Below are positions 6,771 to 15,921 of a stretch of DNA of 64,000 nt, piece after piece; the first letter of the stretch is position 1, and every line of letters starts with the position of its first letter. Made by a program: the position numbers and the translations under genes. The notes under the pieces were generated by a model that saw only the letters and a list, made by a program, of their open reading frames with translations, was not told where the DNA came from and searched no databases. Source of the stretch: Rhodoflexus caldus. GTDB lineage: Bacteria > Bacteroidota > Bacteroidia > Cytophagales > Thermoflexibacteraceae. Location of the stretch: assembly GCF_021206925.1 (NCBI RefSeq), contig NZ_JAJPRF010000006.1:62001-126000 (forward strand), written 5' to 3'.

Positions 6771-8072
6771 CTAACCTGCGATGGCACCGGCAACGGCAGC
6801 CGTCATCAAACAAGCTAAGCTGGCTCCCAACAGTGCGCGGAAACCTAATTTGGACAAATTCCCCTGCTGATTGGGGGCCATGCTTCCGATACCGCCAATC
6901 TGAATGGCAATGGAACTGAAATTGGAAAAGCCGCACAAAGCAAAGGTTGCAATCAGAATGGATTTGGGGCTGATGCTGCCGGCAGCTTTCATTTCCGCCA
7001 AACCCAAGTAAGCCACAAACTCATTGATGGCCGTTTTTTGACCCAAAAGACTGCCTACCTGCAAGGTGTCTTTCCACTCCACGCCAATGGCAAAAGCCAC
7101 CAAACGGAACATCTGCCCGAGGATATATTCCAACGAAAAACCTTTGAACTGCCCGCCGGTAGATTCAACTACCAGTGTATTCAGCCCCAGCCACTCGCCA
7201 ACCATATCTTTGAGGATGTAGTTTACCATGGCGATAAGCGCAATGAATGCAAGCAACATGCCGCCAATATTCAGCGCTAATTTCAGGCCGTCGGCTGCAC
7301 CGTTGGAAAGCGCATCTATCAAGTTTACACCCAGATTTTCCTTGTTTACTTTCAGTTCGCGGTCAATTTTATCGGCTTCGGTTTCAGGAACAAGCATTTT
7401 GGCAAATACAATACCTGCCGGAGCGTTCATCAGCGATGCGCTGAGCAGATGTGCCGCATATACAGCCTTTTGTGCGGGGTCATCGCCGCCCAAAAATGCC
7501 ACATAGGCCGCCAATACGCCGCCTGCAATGGTTGCCATGCCGCCCGTCATCAGGCACATCAGTTCCGAATAGGTCATGCGGGAAACGAACGGACGCACCA
7601 ACAAAGGGGCTTCGGTTTGCCCCAGAAAGATATTGCCGGCAGCGGCCAAACTTTCCGCTCCCGAGAGGCGCATGGTGCGTGCCATCAGCCAAGCAATACC
7701 ATATACGATTTTTTGCAAAATGCCCAAGTAATACAACCCCGCCGATACGGTGGAGAAGAAAATGACCGTGGGCAGAATCTGAAAGGCAAAAATAACCCCA
7801 AGAGATTTTTCACCATTGGCAGTAGCCAAATCGGCAAAGAGGAACTGTGCTCCCGCCTGAGAAAAGCCCAAAAAAGTTACAAAACCGCGGCTGAGGGCAT
7901 TAAAACCATCGGCAACAAAGCCTACTTTCATCACTAACAGGCCAAAGATGATTTGTAGAACTACGCCCGTAGCTACCAGCCGCCAGTCTATTGCCCGCCT
8001 GTTGGCAGAAAACAAAAAACCGATGCTCAATAATACGGCAATGCCCGCAAAGCCGCGCAGATAGTCTTCCAT
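6771..8072 (-). CDS. Concentrative nucleoside transporter, CNT/NupC family
   Basis: A 433-residue inner-membrane ion-coupled nucleoside importer. Typical CNT features are visible: the N-terminal helices with the FGLLVMKVG segment, the GQTEAPLLVRPFVSRMT hairpin loop, the GQKTAINEFVAYLGL motif, and ALCGFSNFSSIAIQIGG near the C-terminus. Length is normal for bacterial members. It starts 26 bases after the carboxylase gene on the same strand, so the two probably share a transcript. Its 3' end abuts the Fic module. Confidence 0.92.
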   Translation of the reverse strand: MEDYLRGFAGIAVLLSIGFLFSANRRAIDWRLVATGVVLQIIFGLLVMKVGFVADGFNALSRGFVTFLGFSQAGAQFLFADLATANGEKSLGVIFAFQILPTVIFFSTVSAGLYYLGILQKIVYGIAWLMARTMRLSGAESLAAAGNIFLGQTEAPLLVRPFVSRMTYSELMCLMTGGMATIAGGVLAAYVAFLGGDDPAQKAVYAAHLLSASLMNAPAGIVFAKMLVPETEADKIDRELKVNKENLGVNLIDALSNGAADGLKLALNIGGMLLAFIALIAMVNYILKDMVGEWLGLNTLVVESTGGQFKGFSLEYILGQMFRLVAFAIGVEWKDTLQVGSLLGQKTAINEFVAYLGLAEMKAAGSISPKSILIATFALCGFSNFSSIAIQIGGIGSMAPNQQGNLSKLGFRALLGASLACLMTAAVAGAIAG

Positions 8073-8098
8073 GACAAAAAAGTTTTCAGATTAAAAAA

Positions 8099-9652
8099 TT
8101 ACAACGGAATATTGCCGTGTTTTTTACGCGGCAGCGAAACCGCTTTGTTTTGCAACATTTCAAAAGCCGTAATCAGTTTTTGACGGGTTTGGTGCGGCTC
8201 AATTACCTCATCAATAAAGCCGCGATGTGCCGCACGCCAAGGGTTCGCAAATTTATGGTTGTATTCTGCCTCTTTTTCTTTCAGCGCTGCCTCCGGGTCT
8301 GTGGCTTCGCTGATTTCTTTGCGGAAGATAATCTCGGCGGCACCTTTTGCACCCATCACGGCGATTTCTGCCGTCGGCCAAGCATAATTCATGTCTGCCC
8401 CGATGTGCTTGGAATTCATCACATCGTACGCACCGCCGTATGCTTTGCGTGTAATCACGGTTACGCGCGGCACAGTGGCTTCGCAGAAGGCATAGAGCAG
8501 TTTTGCTCCGTGCGTGATGATGCCGTGCCACTCTTGGTCGGTGCCGGGGAGGAAGCCCGGAACATCTTCAAACACCAAGAGCGGGATATTAAACGAATCG
8601 CAGAAGCGCACAAAACGCGCTGCCTTGATGCTTGCGTTGATGTCCAGCACGCCTGCCAGCACAGCGGGCTGATTGGCTACAATGCCGATGCTGCGGCCTG
8701 CCAAACGCGCAAAACCCACCACAATGTTTTCGGCAAAATTTTTATGTACTTCCAGAAAACCGTTTTCGCCTTCATCAATCACACCAAAAATTACCTCGCG
8801 GATGTCGTAGGGCTGATTCGGGTTGTCGGGAACAATGTTATCCAATTCGGGGCGGGTTTCGTCCGATGGTGTATAGGGCAGCATCGGAGGCTCCTCTTCG
8901 CAGTTTTGCGGAATATAGCTCAGTAATTTTTTCAGGTGATTGATGCACTCCACTTCGTTGGCACAGGCAAAGTGTGCCACGCCGCTTTTGGCGCTGTGGG
9001 TGCTTGCGCCGCCGAGTTCTTCGGAAGTTACTTCCTCATGCGTAACGGTTTTAACAACGTTGGGGCCTGTTACGAACATGTAAGAAGTGTTTTCTACCAT
9101 CATGATAAAGTCCGTGATGGCAGGTGAGTAAACCGCACCGCCTGCGCATGGCCCCATAATGGCAGACAATTGCGGGATAACGCCCGAAGCAAGCGTATTG
9201 CGATAAAAAATATCGGCATAGCCGCCCAGCGACATAACGCCTTCCTGAATACGCGCCCCCCCCGAATCGTTCAAGCCAATAACGGGCGCACCGTTTTTCA
9301 TGGCCAAATCCATGATTTTGCAAATCTTCTCGGCGTGTGTTTCGGAAAGCGAGCCGCCGAAAACCGTAAAATCTTGCGAGAATACGTACACCAAACGTCC
9401 GTTTACTTTGCCGTAGCCGGTAACTACACCATCGCCGAGGTAGTATTCCTTGTCTAAGCCGAAATCTTTGCAGCGGTGCATCACAAACTTGCCGATTTCC
9501 TCAAAAGTGCCGGGGTCGAGCAGCAGGTCTATGCGCTCGCGGGCTGTGAGTTTGCCTTTTTTGTGTTGCGCATCAATACGATTTTGTCCGCCACCCAACA
9601 GGGCTTCGCGGTTTTTACGCAGCAATTCCGCTGATTTTTCGGCTTTCGTCAT
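8099..9652 (-). CDS. pccB: Acyl-CoA carboxylase carboxyltransferase (beta) subunit
   Basis: A 517-residue carboxyltransferase of the propionyl-CoA carboxylase beta/methylmalonyl-CoA decarboxylase family, moving carboxyl from biotin to propionyl- or a related acyl-CoA. Two crotonase-like domains are visible: the N-terminal [20 protein letters not shown] acyl-CoA site and the C-terminal [19 protein letters not shown] biotin site. Length fits PccB. No biotin carboxylase or biotin carrier gene lies nearby, so partners must be encoded elsewhere. It could alternatively serve a sodium-pumping decarboxylase. The CNT transporter follows 26 bases downstream. Confidence 0.93.
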   Translation of the reverse strand: MTKAEKSAELLRKNREALLGGGQNRIDAQHKKGKLTARERIDLLLDPGTFEEIGKFVMHRCKDFGLDKEYYLGDGVVTGYGKVNGRLVYVFSQDFTVFGGSLSETHAEKICKIMDLAMKNGAPVIGLNDSGGARIQEGVMSLGGYADIFYRNTLASGVIPQLSAIMGPCAGGAVYSPAITDFIMMVENTSYMFVTGPNVVKTVTHEEVTSEELGGASTHSAKSGVAHFACANEVECINHLKKLLSYIPQNCEEEPPMLPYTPSDETRPELDNIVPDNPNQPYDIREVIFGVIDEGENGFLEVHKNFAENIVVGFARLAGRSIGIVANQPAVLAGVLDINASIKAARFVRFCDSFNIPLLVFEDVPGFLPGTDQEWHGIITHGAKLLYAFCEATVPRVTVITRKAYGGAYDVMNSKHIGADMNYAWPTAEIAVMGAKGAAEIIFRKEISEATDPEAALKEKEAEYNHKFANPWRAAHRGFIDEVIEPHQTRQKLITAFEMLQNKAVSLPRKKHGNIPL

Positions 9653-10095
9653 AGGTCTGTTACTATTTTGATTGGCTCTGATATATCTTTTTCGGGATGT
9701 GCAAATTGCAGATTTTTTCGCACACTCGGGTCGCCAAAGTTATATCATTTTGCCTTTATCATCACGTATTTCGGGCAATGGCACGGAAAACCGCAGCCGA
9801 ACTTTTCACCGCCTTCAGAAGTGTGTAAATCCTGCCAAATGGCTATCAACTTGTAATTTTCCTACACCGAATAGTACTTTTTTCACCCGTTATATACTTT
9901 TTCCCGCAAACTGACGTTAAGAATGGGTAAGAAAAGTGTAATTTTCATGTACAAAGCAAAGTTTTGCAAGTTTGAAACCATATACAACCTATTCCGATTA
10001 CACCAAATATCTTTATGCTGACAGTCAGTACATAATGCACGTATTTTGTTAATTATTCGGGACAGCTACAGGCTGTACGTTCAACAGGCACTCCT
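9653..10095. other. Intergenic region between divergent pccB and T9SS protein genes
   Basis: 443 bases without a convincing gene. A perfect -7 box for pccB (CAAAGTTA on this strand, 9735-9742, read TAACTTTG on the minus strand) lies about 83 bases before its start. On the plus side only near-matches to TA-N2-TTTG are visible (for example TATTTTG about 50 bases before the T9SS gene). Short open frames here lack coding character. Confidence 0.5.
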
Positions 10096-11394
10096 ATGGT
10101 ACAACCAATACAACCCTACCTTGCACGCCGCAAACAGCTATGGATACACCACTTTTTTTCGCTTGTGTTACTAACGGTAATATTCGTAATAGGCAGCGTT
10201 GCGGAGGTATATGCGCAGAGTTGTTCATGTACTTTTACCAGTCGCCCGACAGGTGGCAGTAATCCGGCTGTACGCGAATGGACAGATGCAGGCACATGGA
10301 CTACCTCAGGTGGAGCAGGCTGCGTAGGCAAAACCCTTCCCGGGCCTAATGACTGCGTGGTTATCAACAGTAATGTACGGTTGAGTTCAGGAACTGTAAA
10401 TGTTTTGGGAGTTATCAACAATTCTACACTAACCGTTACAGGTGCAAATACTCGCTTAAATGTCGGCCCTATTGGCGCACCGAATAATAAAGTATATTTT
10501 ATCAGTGGTAATAGCAGTACTCTTTCGGTTATTAACGCTGCCATTGTAGATGTTTGGGGTGGATGGGCAAGTGCAAACAATGGTAATACAAGTGCTGTTG
10601 GCGGTACGGCAGGATTTTTTAATGTAAGAAACTGTGGTACTGTTGGTGGCAATCCCAGCCTTTTTGATAACAGAGGAACGTGTGATAATATAAATTCCCC
10701 CCTTTCAAATCCGGGAACACTGATTTATTGTATAACCTGCGCGGCCTGTGCAGGTAGTTCCACACAGCGGCAAAGTGCAGCCCCTCCGGGGGGGCAACCC
10801 GGGTGCAATGCCATTGTAACTCCTCTCCCCATCACCTTAGTCAGTTTTGAGGCCTTTGTGCAGCAGCAGGAAGGCAGCAGTGAGCCGTATGTAGCCCTGC
10901 GTTGGACAACTGCCCGCGAAATAGACAACGATTTCTTCACCATTGAGCGCTCTGCGGACGGGGAAAACTTCACCGAAATACAACGCATACGTGGTGCGGG
11001 CAACAGCGATGCTGTGATTTCCTACGGCATTGCCGATACTGCGCCTCTGCACGGCATCAGCTATTACCGCCTCAAACAAACCGACTTTGACGGCACTTTT
11101 ACATACAGCAAAATAGTTTCCGTACAGGTAAACCTGAGTCTGGCAAGTCGCTTGTCGGTATATCCCAACCCTAACAAAGGCAATGGCTTTTTCCTGAATA
11201 TGAAAAGCGAAGAAGTAAAATCGCTTGCCATCTACGACCTTTCAGGGCGCTTGCAGGCATTTTGCACCGACTTTGAACTTACCTCGCAAGGTCTACAACA
11301 TGTTACTGCCACCCGCCTCAGCAAAGGCAGCTATCTGGTCAAAGTCTTGTTCGCCGATGGGCAAACGGCTGTCAGAAAGTTGATGGTGCAGTAA
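10096..11394 (+). CDS. Secreted surface protein with T9SS type A sorting domain
   Basis: A 432-residue exported protein. A basic N-terminus and hydrophobic core (about residues 17-38) ending VYAQS form a signal peptide. Residues 42-230 are Gly/Asn/Thr/Cys-rich with repeating short strands, suggesting a beta-helix-like surface region; a linker contains runs of Pro/Gly. Residues 250-345 (TLVSFEAFV... and YYRLKQTDFDG) are a fibronectin-like module, and residues 350-432 are the type A sorting domain beginning LSVYPNPNKG and ending RKLMVQ. It is expected to cross the outer membrane by the type IX system. The function is unknown; adhesion is possible. Confidence 0.88.
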   Translation: MVQPIQPYLARRKQLWIHHFFSLVLLTVIFVIGSVAEVYAQSCSCTFTSRPTGGSNPAVREWTDAGTWTTSGGAGCVGKTLPGPNDCVVINSNVRLSSGTVNVLGVINNSTLTVTGANTRLNVGPIGAPNNKVYFISGNSSTLSVINAAIVDVWGGWASANNGNTSAVGGTAGFFNVRNCGTVGGNPSLFDNRGTCDNINSPLSNPGTLIYCITCAACAGSSTQRQSAAPPGGQPGCNAIVTPLPITLVSFEAFVQQQEGSSEPYVALRWTTAREIDNDFFTIERSADGENFTEIQRIRGAGNSDAVISYGIADTAPLHGISYYRLKQTDFDGTFTYSKIVSVQVNLSLASRLSVYPNPNKGNGFFLNMKSEEVKSLAIYDLSGRLQAFCTDFELTSQGLQHVTATRLSKGSYLVKVLFADGQTAVRKLMVQ

Positions 11395-11445
11395 GTAATG
11401 AATCCGCCGGTAGGAATATTTAAAAAAAACGCTGTGCCGGCAGTT

Positions 11446-12750
11446 TCACTTACTGATACCGTCCAACAGTGCAGCAAACTGACCTGTCAGGCGGCGATTG
11501 GTATATTGCGCTACGGCTGCCTCGTTGGTAGTGGCGGGCAGGTTTCCGTATTGTTTGTAGGCATTGTAGAAGTAGCGCAGTGCAGCCTTTATCCCTTCTT
11601 TGTCTTCATGTGCTACGCAACGGCCGGCCTCGCATTGCTGCAAAATATGGTCGGTGTCGCTGCCTGTATTGCCGATGCCCAACACGGGGCGTTTGGCTGC
11701 CAAATATTCAAACAATTTGCCCGGAATGCGTCCCTGTGCGTTGTCGGCCTTGTTCAAAATCAAAAGCAGCGCCTGCGAGTTTACCAAGCGTTTTAAAGAC
11801 TCTGCGCGACTCACGGCAGGCAGTATTTCTGTCATATCTTGCACCTTGTAGCGTGCAATTGCCTCATGCACAGAGGCATCCAATTGCCCAAAAAGCCGCA
11901 ATGAAAACACCTGTCGGAACTCGGGGCTTTCCTGTGCCATTTCTGCCATGGCGGCAAAGAGTTGCTCGGGGTTGCGGTCTTCGCCAATCAGCCCCGCATG
12001 AGTGAGGGTCAGTTTCCAGTCGGGGGCGTAGTTCAAGCCTTTAAAATCGTCTTCGTCGTAGCCCCAAGGAATCACGTGTACGTTCTTTGCCCCGATGCTT
12101 TCCAAATCGCGTTTCCAAGTGGGGCTGACAATGGTTGTAACGTTAGCCGTTCGGAAAGCCTCTTGCTCCATGCGGCGGTGTTTGGCATCTGCCCATGGGG
12201 TCAGGATGAGCCGTTGGTAGTAGTCCACCTGAGTCCACGGGTCTTGGAAGTCGGCAAGCCAAGGCAGCCCCGTTGCCTGTCGGATTTTACAGGCAATTAC
12301 GGTGTTCGTATGCGGCGGCCCGTCGGAGAGGATAGCATCTACGCGATTGGTTTTCAGCCAATTGAGCAGAAACTTTACCGAAGGTTTAATCCACATTGCC
12401 CGCGCATCGGGAATGAAAAAGTTGCTGCGAATGAATACCGAAAGTTTGTATTTCCAATCGGTGCGCCCTGCGGCTACCAAGTCGTTATTGACGTTGGCAT
12501 CGGCAGGCTTGCCCAAAAATTTCTTATAGTAGGCATACGGCTCAAAAATCGGGTGTTTGAGCACCGTCATACCCGTCGGAATATCTTTGAAATTGCTTTC
12601 GTCCAACGAGGGGTAGTGCGCATTGGCAGCGGTGTAAACGACAGGCTCCCAGCCGTAGTGGCGCAAGTATTTGGCAATTTTCAGGCAACGCAATACGCCA
12701 ATGCCGCCGCTGGGAGGCCAGTAATAGGAAATTATCAGTACTTTTTTCAT
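11446..12750 (-). CDS. Glycosyltransferase, GT4 type
   Basis: A 434-residue GT-B fold glycosyltransferase. The N-terminal domain opens with VLIISYYWPPSGGIGVLR, the usual loop after strand 1 in GT4 enzymes; the C-terminal domain has LTHAGLIGEDRNPEQLF and GRIPGKLFEYLAAKRPVLGIG, the nucleotide-sugar binding EX7E-like region. Donor and acceptor cannot be inferred. Its ATG overlaps the stop of the upstream sirtuin gene by 4 bases (ATGA), so translation is coupled. It converges with the T9SS gene across a 51-base gap. Confidence 0.88.
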   Translation of the reverse strand: MKKVLIISYYWPPSGGIGVLRCLKIAKYLRHYGWEPVVYTAANAHYPSLDESNFKDIPTGMTVLKHPIFEPYAYYKKFLGKPADANVNNDLVAAGRTDWKYKLSVFIRSNFFIPDARAMWIKPSVKFLLNWLKTNRVDAILSDGPPHTNTVIACKIRQATGLPWLADFQDPWTQVDYYQRLILTPWADAKHRRMEQEAFRTANVTTIVSPTWKRDLESIGAKNVHVIPWGYDEDDFKGLNYAPDWKLTLTHAGLIGEDRNPEQLFAAMAEMAQESPEFRQVFSLRLFGQLDASVHEAIARYKVQDMTEILPAVSRAESLKRLVNSQALLLILNKADNAQGRIPGKLFEYLAAKRPVLGIGNTGSDTDHILQQCEAGRCVAHEDKEGIKAALRYFYNAYKQYGNLPATTNEAAVAQYTNRRLTGQFAALLDGISK

Positions 12751-13445
12751 TGCTTGGCAAAAATACGCCGCAATTCGTCTTTTACGCGCTCCATGCCTTC
12801 GCTTGCTTTGCCTTCCAAAGCATTAAAACCAAGGCGCGGACTTATATAAGGAATTTTGGTATCTACAACAAATTTGGGAATAGCGTCGCGGGTTTCCTCA
12901 ATCAAGCCCGCAGCAGGGTAAACTTGCAAGGAAGTACCCACTACAATAAAAGCATCTGCCGATGCTACAATTTCCGCCGCCGTTTCAATCAGTGGGACGG
13001 CTTCGCCAAACCAAACGATGTGAGGGCGCAACTGCGAACCCAACGGGCATTTATCACCCAATTTGATGTCTTCTTTGATGTCAAAAACAAGCGATTCATC
13101 CTTTGAACTACGCATTTTAAACAGGCTGCCGTGCAGGTGGATAACGTTTTTGCTGCCTGCCCGCTCGTGCAAATCGTCCACATTTTGCGTAACGACGGTA
13201 ACGTCAAAATCTTCTTGCAGTTCTGCCAGCACATAATGGGCACGGTTAGGCTGTGCTTTTTGAGCATCTTTACGGCGCATGTTGTAAAAATCCAGCACCA
13301 ATTGCGGGTTTTTGCGCCAGCCTTCGGGCGAGGCAACGTCTTCAATGCGGTAATTGTTCCAAAGACCATTGAAATCGCGGAAGGTCGGAATACCGCTTTC
13401 TGCGCTGATGCCCGCACCGGACAAAACAACTAAACGAGGAAGCAT
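12747..13445 (-). CDS. Sirtuin NAD-dependent protein deacylase, class III-like
   Basis: A 232-residue Sir2 protein. NAD-binding motifs GAGISAESGIPTFRD (residues 10-24) and TQNVDDLHERAG (86-97) and catalytic His105 (HLHGS) are present. Tyr54 and Arg57 form the YxxR pair that in class III sirtuins (SIRT5, CobB) binds succinyl/malonyl lysine, so desuccinylase activity is predicted. Only one cysteine (Cys133) remains where the zinc-binding CxxC...CxxC module should be, so it probably lacks the zinc. Overlaps the glycosyltransferase start by 4 bases. Confidence 0.92.
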   Translation of the reverse strand: MLPRLVVLSGAGISAESGIPTFRDFNGLWNNYRIEDVASPEGWRKNPQLVLDFYNMRRKDAQKAQPNRAHYVLAELQEDFDVTVVTQNVDDLHERAGSKNVIHLHGSLFKMRSSKDESLVFDIKEDIKLGDKCPLGSQLRPHIVWFGEAVPLIETAAEIVASADAFIVVGTSLQVYPAAGLIEETRDAIPKFVVDTKIPYISPRLGFNALEGKASEGMERVKDELRRIFAKQ

Positions 13446-13500
13446 AGTGATTTGGGATTTGCGATTTTGGATTGGGGATTTATAAGTTAAGTGTGTAATC

Positions 13501-13645
13501 TAAAACGGCCTTTCAAATTTACCGCAAAGCCCGCTGAGTATTACGCCAATAGCACTGAGTGTTTTTATGATGAGTCTTTTCTTTGTGTACACTGCGGTTA
13601 AACCTTTGCGCACTCTGCGGTAAAAAAGAATGCATTAATCTGCTC
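13501..13645 (-). repeat. Dispersed intergenic repeat, copy 1 (pairs with 21983-22129)
   Basis: Its reverse complement aligns without gaps to 21983-22129, with about 14 differences in 145 bases by eye. The element contains quasi-repeated CGCAGAG/CGCAAAG and ACACAAAG words and no open frame. Here it fills the space between the sirtuin start and the last codon of the AcpH-like gene. Confidence 0.8.
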
Positions 13646-14231
13646 AACTGATTACCTGTTTCTTTTGTGCTACGAAGCGGACGATTTCGTCCCAAAATTG
13701 AGCAAATTCTTCACCAAATTCGCGGTAATGGGTTTGCAGCTCTTCGGTAGCGGTTTCAATGCCCGAAGGTCGTGCGATGCGGCGCGCCATACCTTGCAAT
13801 ACGCGCCCGATGACTTCTACTTCGGCATAAGCCGCTAATATATCGCGCTCGGCAGCATATTGCAAAAACAGCCGCGAAGTAGGTGGCAACAACTCATAGT
13901 GCCGATTCATCAGTGCATACATCTCCTTTGAAAAAACGGGTAACGGCACGTCCATGTAACGGTTCCAAGAGGCAGCCAGAAAATGGTCGTAAAAAACATC
14001 TACCAATACGCCTGCATAGTGGCGATAGCGGGGGCGTAGTCGTTGGGCACTCTGTCGCACTAACGGGTGCGTATCGGCGAAATGGTCAATGGCACGATGC
14101 AGCAGAATCCCTGCCTGAACGGAGGGCGCAAATTCCTGCCAGCGATTGCCTTTAACGTGGTCTGCAATAAAGTTCCCGACCAGCAAACCCTCATCGGGGG
14201 CAGCCAGTGCCAAATGTGCCAGAAAATTCAT
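13644..14231 (-). CDS. acpH: Acyl carrier protein phosphodiesterase-like (AcpH/DUF479)
   Basis: A 195-residue helical protein of the AcpH family, which removes the 4'-phosphopantetheine group from acyl carrier protein. The family signature is clear: MNFLAHLALAAPDEGLLVGN at the start, GILLHRAIDHFADTHP near residues 40-55, and GVLVDVFYDHFLA near 74-86, giving the metal-binding His/Asp set. Many Bacteroidota carry such homologues without proof of ACP specificity. It is the last gene of a three-gene coupled operon: its ATG overlaps the stop of the preceding gene by 4 bases. Confidence 0.85.
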   Translation of the reverse strand: MNFLAHLALAAPDEGLLVGNFIADHVKGNRWQEFAPSVQAGILLHRAIDHFADTHPLVRQSAQRLRPRYRHYAGVLVDVFYDHFLAASWNRYMDVPLPVFSKEMYALMNRHYELLPPTSRLFLQYAAERDILAAYAEVEVIGRVLQGMARRIARPSGIETATEELQTHYREFGEEFAQFWDEIVRFVAQKKQVIS

Positions 14232-15340
14232 GGTCGGGCATTCGTTGTTTCATCATTCAACCGATTTTCGCTGTTTTTGCTTACCATGCTGATGATGCGG
14301 TCTAAGGCAGAGAAGAAAAACTCTACGCTGTACCCTGTCAGGAATGCCACCGCCAGCGGCGACAGCGATATGGGCAGCGTGATGGAGGTATCTTCGGGTA
14401 CAAAAAACAACCCCACTGCCAACCCCGCCAAAGCCCCTAAATGGATGCGCAAAATGTATTTCAGGTCGCTTTCTTTGGTATAGACCATGCGGCGCGTGTC
14501 TTCCGTAAGTTTGCGCAACACGAAAGCAAAAGCACCCAGCAAGCCGTAAAGCAGCGGCAAAATATAAAGGCTTGCAATCAGCAGCGGGTATTGTGCTACC
14601 TGTTGCACCTTTTTCATCAAACTGATGCGCTCTTCGGGGCGAAGGTTTTTGATTTTGTCCTCTTTCAGCAATTCTTTTTTGTAGTATTTATCGCGCAGAA
14701 TAACGGCGTTAATCGGTGTAAGCCAGTTGGAAAGCAACTCTACGCTGCTTTGCAGGTCGGAGGTAAGCTCGTCCAAATTGGTGTTTTTTTGGGTGGTCTG
14801 CAAAATGACGGTTTCACCTGTGAGCATACTCAATCGGGCAATTTCATCTTCCAACACCAGCATCTTCTGATTGATGGAAGCAATGTTGTTCATCAGCGTA
14901 TTGCCGATGAGGGAATAAATCTGAATGGAAAGCATCAGCACCACCCAAAAAAGCCCCATCCAAGTATAGCGGCGCACGGCATTCTGCGCGGGAGAAGAAC
15001 TGCGGTAGGTTTTAATACCCAGTAAGCGAAACAGAAAATAAGTAGGTTGCAACGTATCGGTAGCTGCCCGCAAACTGTCGGTAGTAACGGGGCGGATAAT
15101 TTGGCTGATGGCGTTGTAAGCTGTCCAAAACTGTGTTTCCGCCTCCGGTGTCCATCCGTTGGATTGTTCCAAAAACTTTGCCTGCACCAACTGCTGCGTA
15201 ATTTCAGGCGGTACGTTAATGCCACGCTCGGCAGCATAGGACAGAATCAGCATAACATCCTCTATCGCCTGTTTGAGCGGGTCGGGATAGCTGGTAAGGT
15301 TCGGAGTAGAAGGTGTTTGCTCGTTTACGGATGCGCTCAT
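14228..15340 (-). CDS. Uncharacterised polytopic membrane protein
   Basis: A 370-residue protein I do not recognise. It has a polar N-terminal domain (1-122), a membrane segment about 124-146, then a soluble, helix-rich stretch of about 100 residues containing DEIARLS and EELTSDLQSSVELLSNW, and three closely spaced membrane segments at about 247-277, 295-313 and 325-350. The middle part probably faces the periplasm or cytoplasm as a coiled coil. It overlaps its upstream neighbour (a small exported protein) and downstream neighbour (AcpH-like) by 4 bases each, which argues for stoichiometric production and possibly a shared complex. Confidence 0.7.
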   Translation of the reverse strand: MSASVNEQTPSTPNLTSYPDPLKQAIEDVMLILSYAAERGINVPPEITQQLVQAKFLEQSNGWTPEAETQFWTAYNAISQIIRPVTTDSLRAATDTLQPTYFLFRLLGIKTYRSSSPAQNAVRRYTWMGLFWVVLMLSIQIYSLIGNTLMNNIASINQKMLVLEDEIARLSMLTGETVILQTTQKNTNLDELTSDLQSSVELLSNWLTPINAVILRDKYYKKELLKEDKIKNLRPEERISLMKKVQQVAQYPLLIASLYILPLLYGLLGAFAFVLRKLTEDTRRMVYTKESDLKYILRIHLGALAGLAVGLFFVPEDTSITLPISLSPLAVAFLTGYSVEFFFSALDRIISMVSKNSENRLNDETTNARP

Positions 15341-15819
15341 GGTACTTGGAATTGGTAAGATAACTCTCTTCCGTTAATGATAATCGGTGTATTATCGGCA
15401 TAAACGGGTGTGATAACCCATGTACCCGATGTAATGCGGTCGTTGGAAGCCTGTGCCTGATGTACAACCGTGCCGCCTGCCACCCGTGCTGCCGTCATCA
15501 TTCTGCCTGCGTTGCTGTCCTGTGCCACGCCTGTAATAAACATTCGCGCGCCGCTGAACCGAAACCATTTAAACATGATGGGCATTTTGCGGCTGTTCTG
15601 CAACTCTGCCCACTCGCGCTCGCCGGCGGAAAGTTCAAGCGTGAATGAAACCGTCTGGATGCGCACATTGGGAGGCATGGCAGGCAGATTAACTATCTGA
15701 TTCGGCGTACAGGCAATTTGTCGGTCGCCAACGGTCAGCGTTGCCCGCTCTACCCGCATGGTGGCATTGTATCCGCCCCAAAGCGGTACTACCAACCACA
15801 TCCAAAACAAAAACTTCAT
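15337..15819 (-). CDS. Small exported protein of unknown function
   Basis: A 160-residue protein with an N-terminal hydrophobic stretch (MKFLFWMWLVVPLWGG) that looks like a signal peptide. The mature part is beta-rich with the words VERATLTVGDRQIA, TVSFTLELSAGE and GTWVITPVYADNTPIIING. The general flavour recalls small beta-domains in Bacteroidota envelope proteins such as the GldM C-terminus, but that is only an impression. ATG at 15819 is preferred over an in-frame TTG two codons upstream. It is the first gene of the coupled operon leading to the AcpH-like gene. Confidence 0.68.
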   Translation of the reverse strand: MKFLFWMWLVVPLWGGYNATMRVERATLTVGDRQIACTPNQIVNLPAMPPNVRIQTVSFTLELSAGEREWAELQNSRKMPIMFKWFRFSGARMFITGVAQDSNAGRMMTAARVAGGTVVHQAQASNDRITSGTWVITPVYADNTPIIINGRELSYQFQVP

Positions 15820-15845
15820 CGGCAAGTGTTTTTTTCAGGTTTTTT

Positions 15846-15853
15846 CAAATATA
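15846..15853 (-). promoter_or_regulatory. Putative -7 promoter box TATATTTG
   Basis: Perfect TA-N2-TTTG match, 26 bases before the start of the coupled three-gene operon. No TTG is found 17-23 bases upstream. Confidence 0.4.
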
Positions 15854-15921
15854 AGAAACGAATTTTGTTTTCCGGTACTTTCCTTATCTTTAAGGGCAAC
15901 AGATTTTTATGCCTCAGCACT

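Noticed and set aside
6674-6793. Longer antitoxin starting at 6793
   Set aside because: It would overlap the CNT gene end and the inverted repeat; the ATG at 6673 has a purine-rich leader and matches family length.
7451-7937. Plus-strand frames opposite the CNT transporter
   Set aside because: They mirror the transporter's codon pattern in reverse and have no independent start signals.
11395-11445. GCCGG/CCGGC pairing between the convergent T9SS and glycosyltransferase genes
   Set aside because: Only about five base pairs with a long A-rich loop; too weak to call a terminator.
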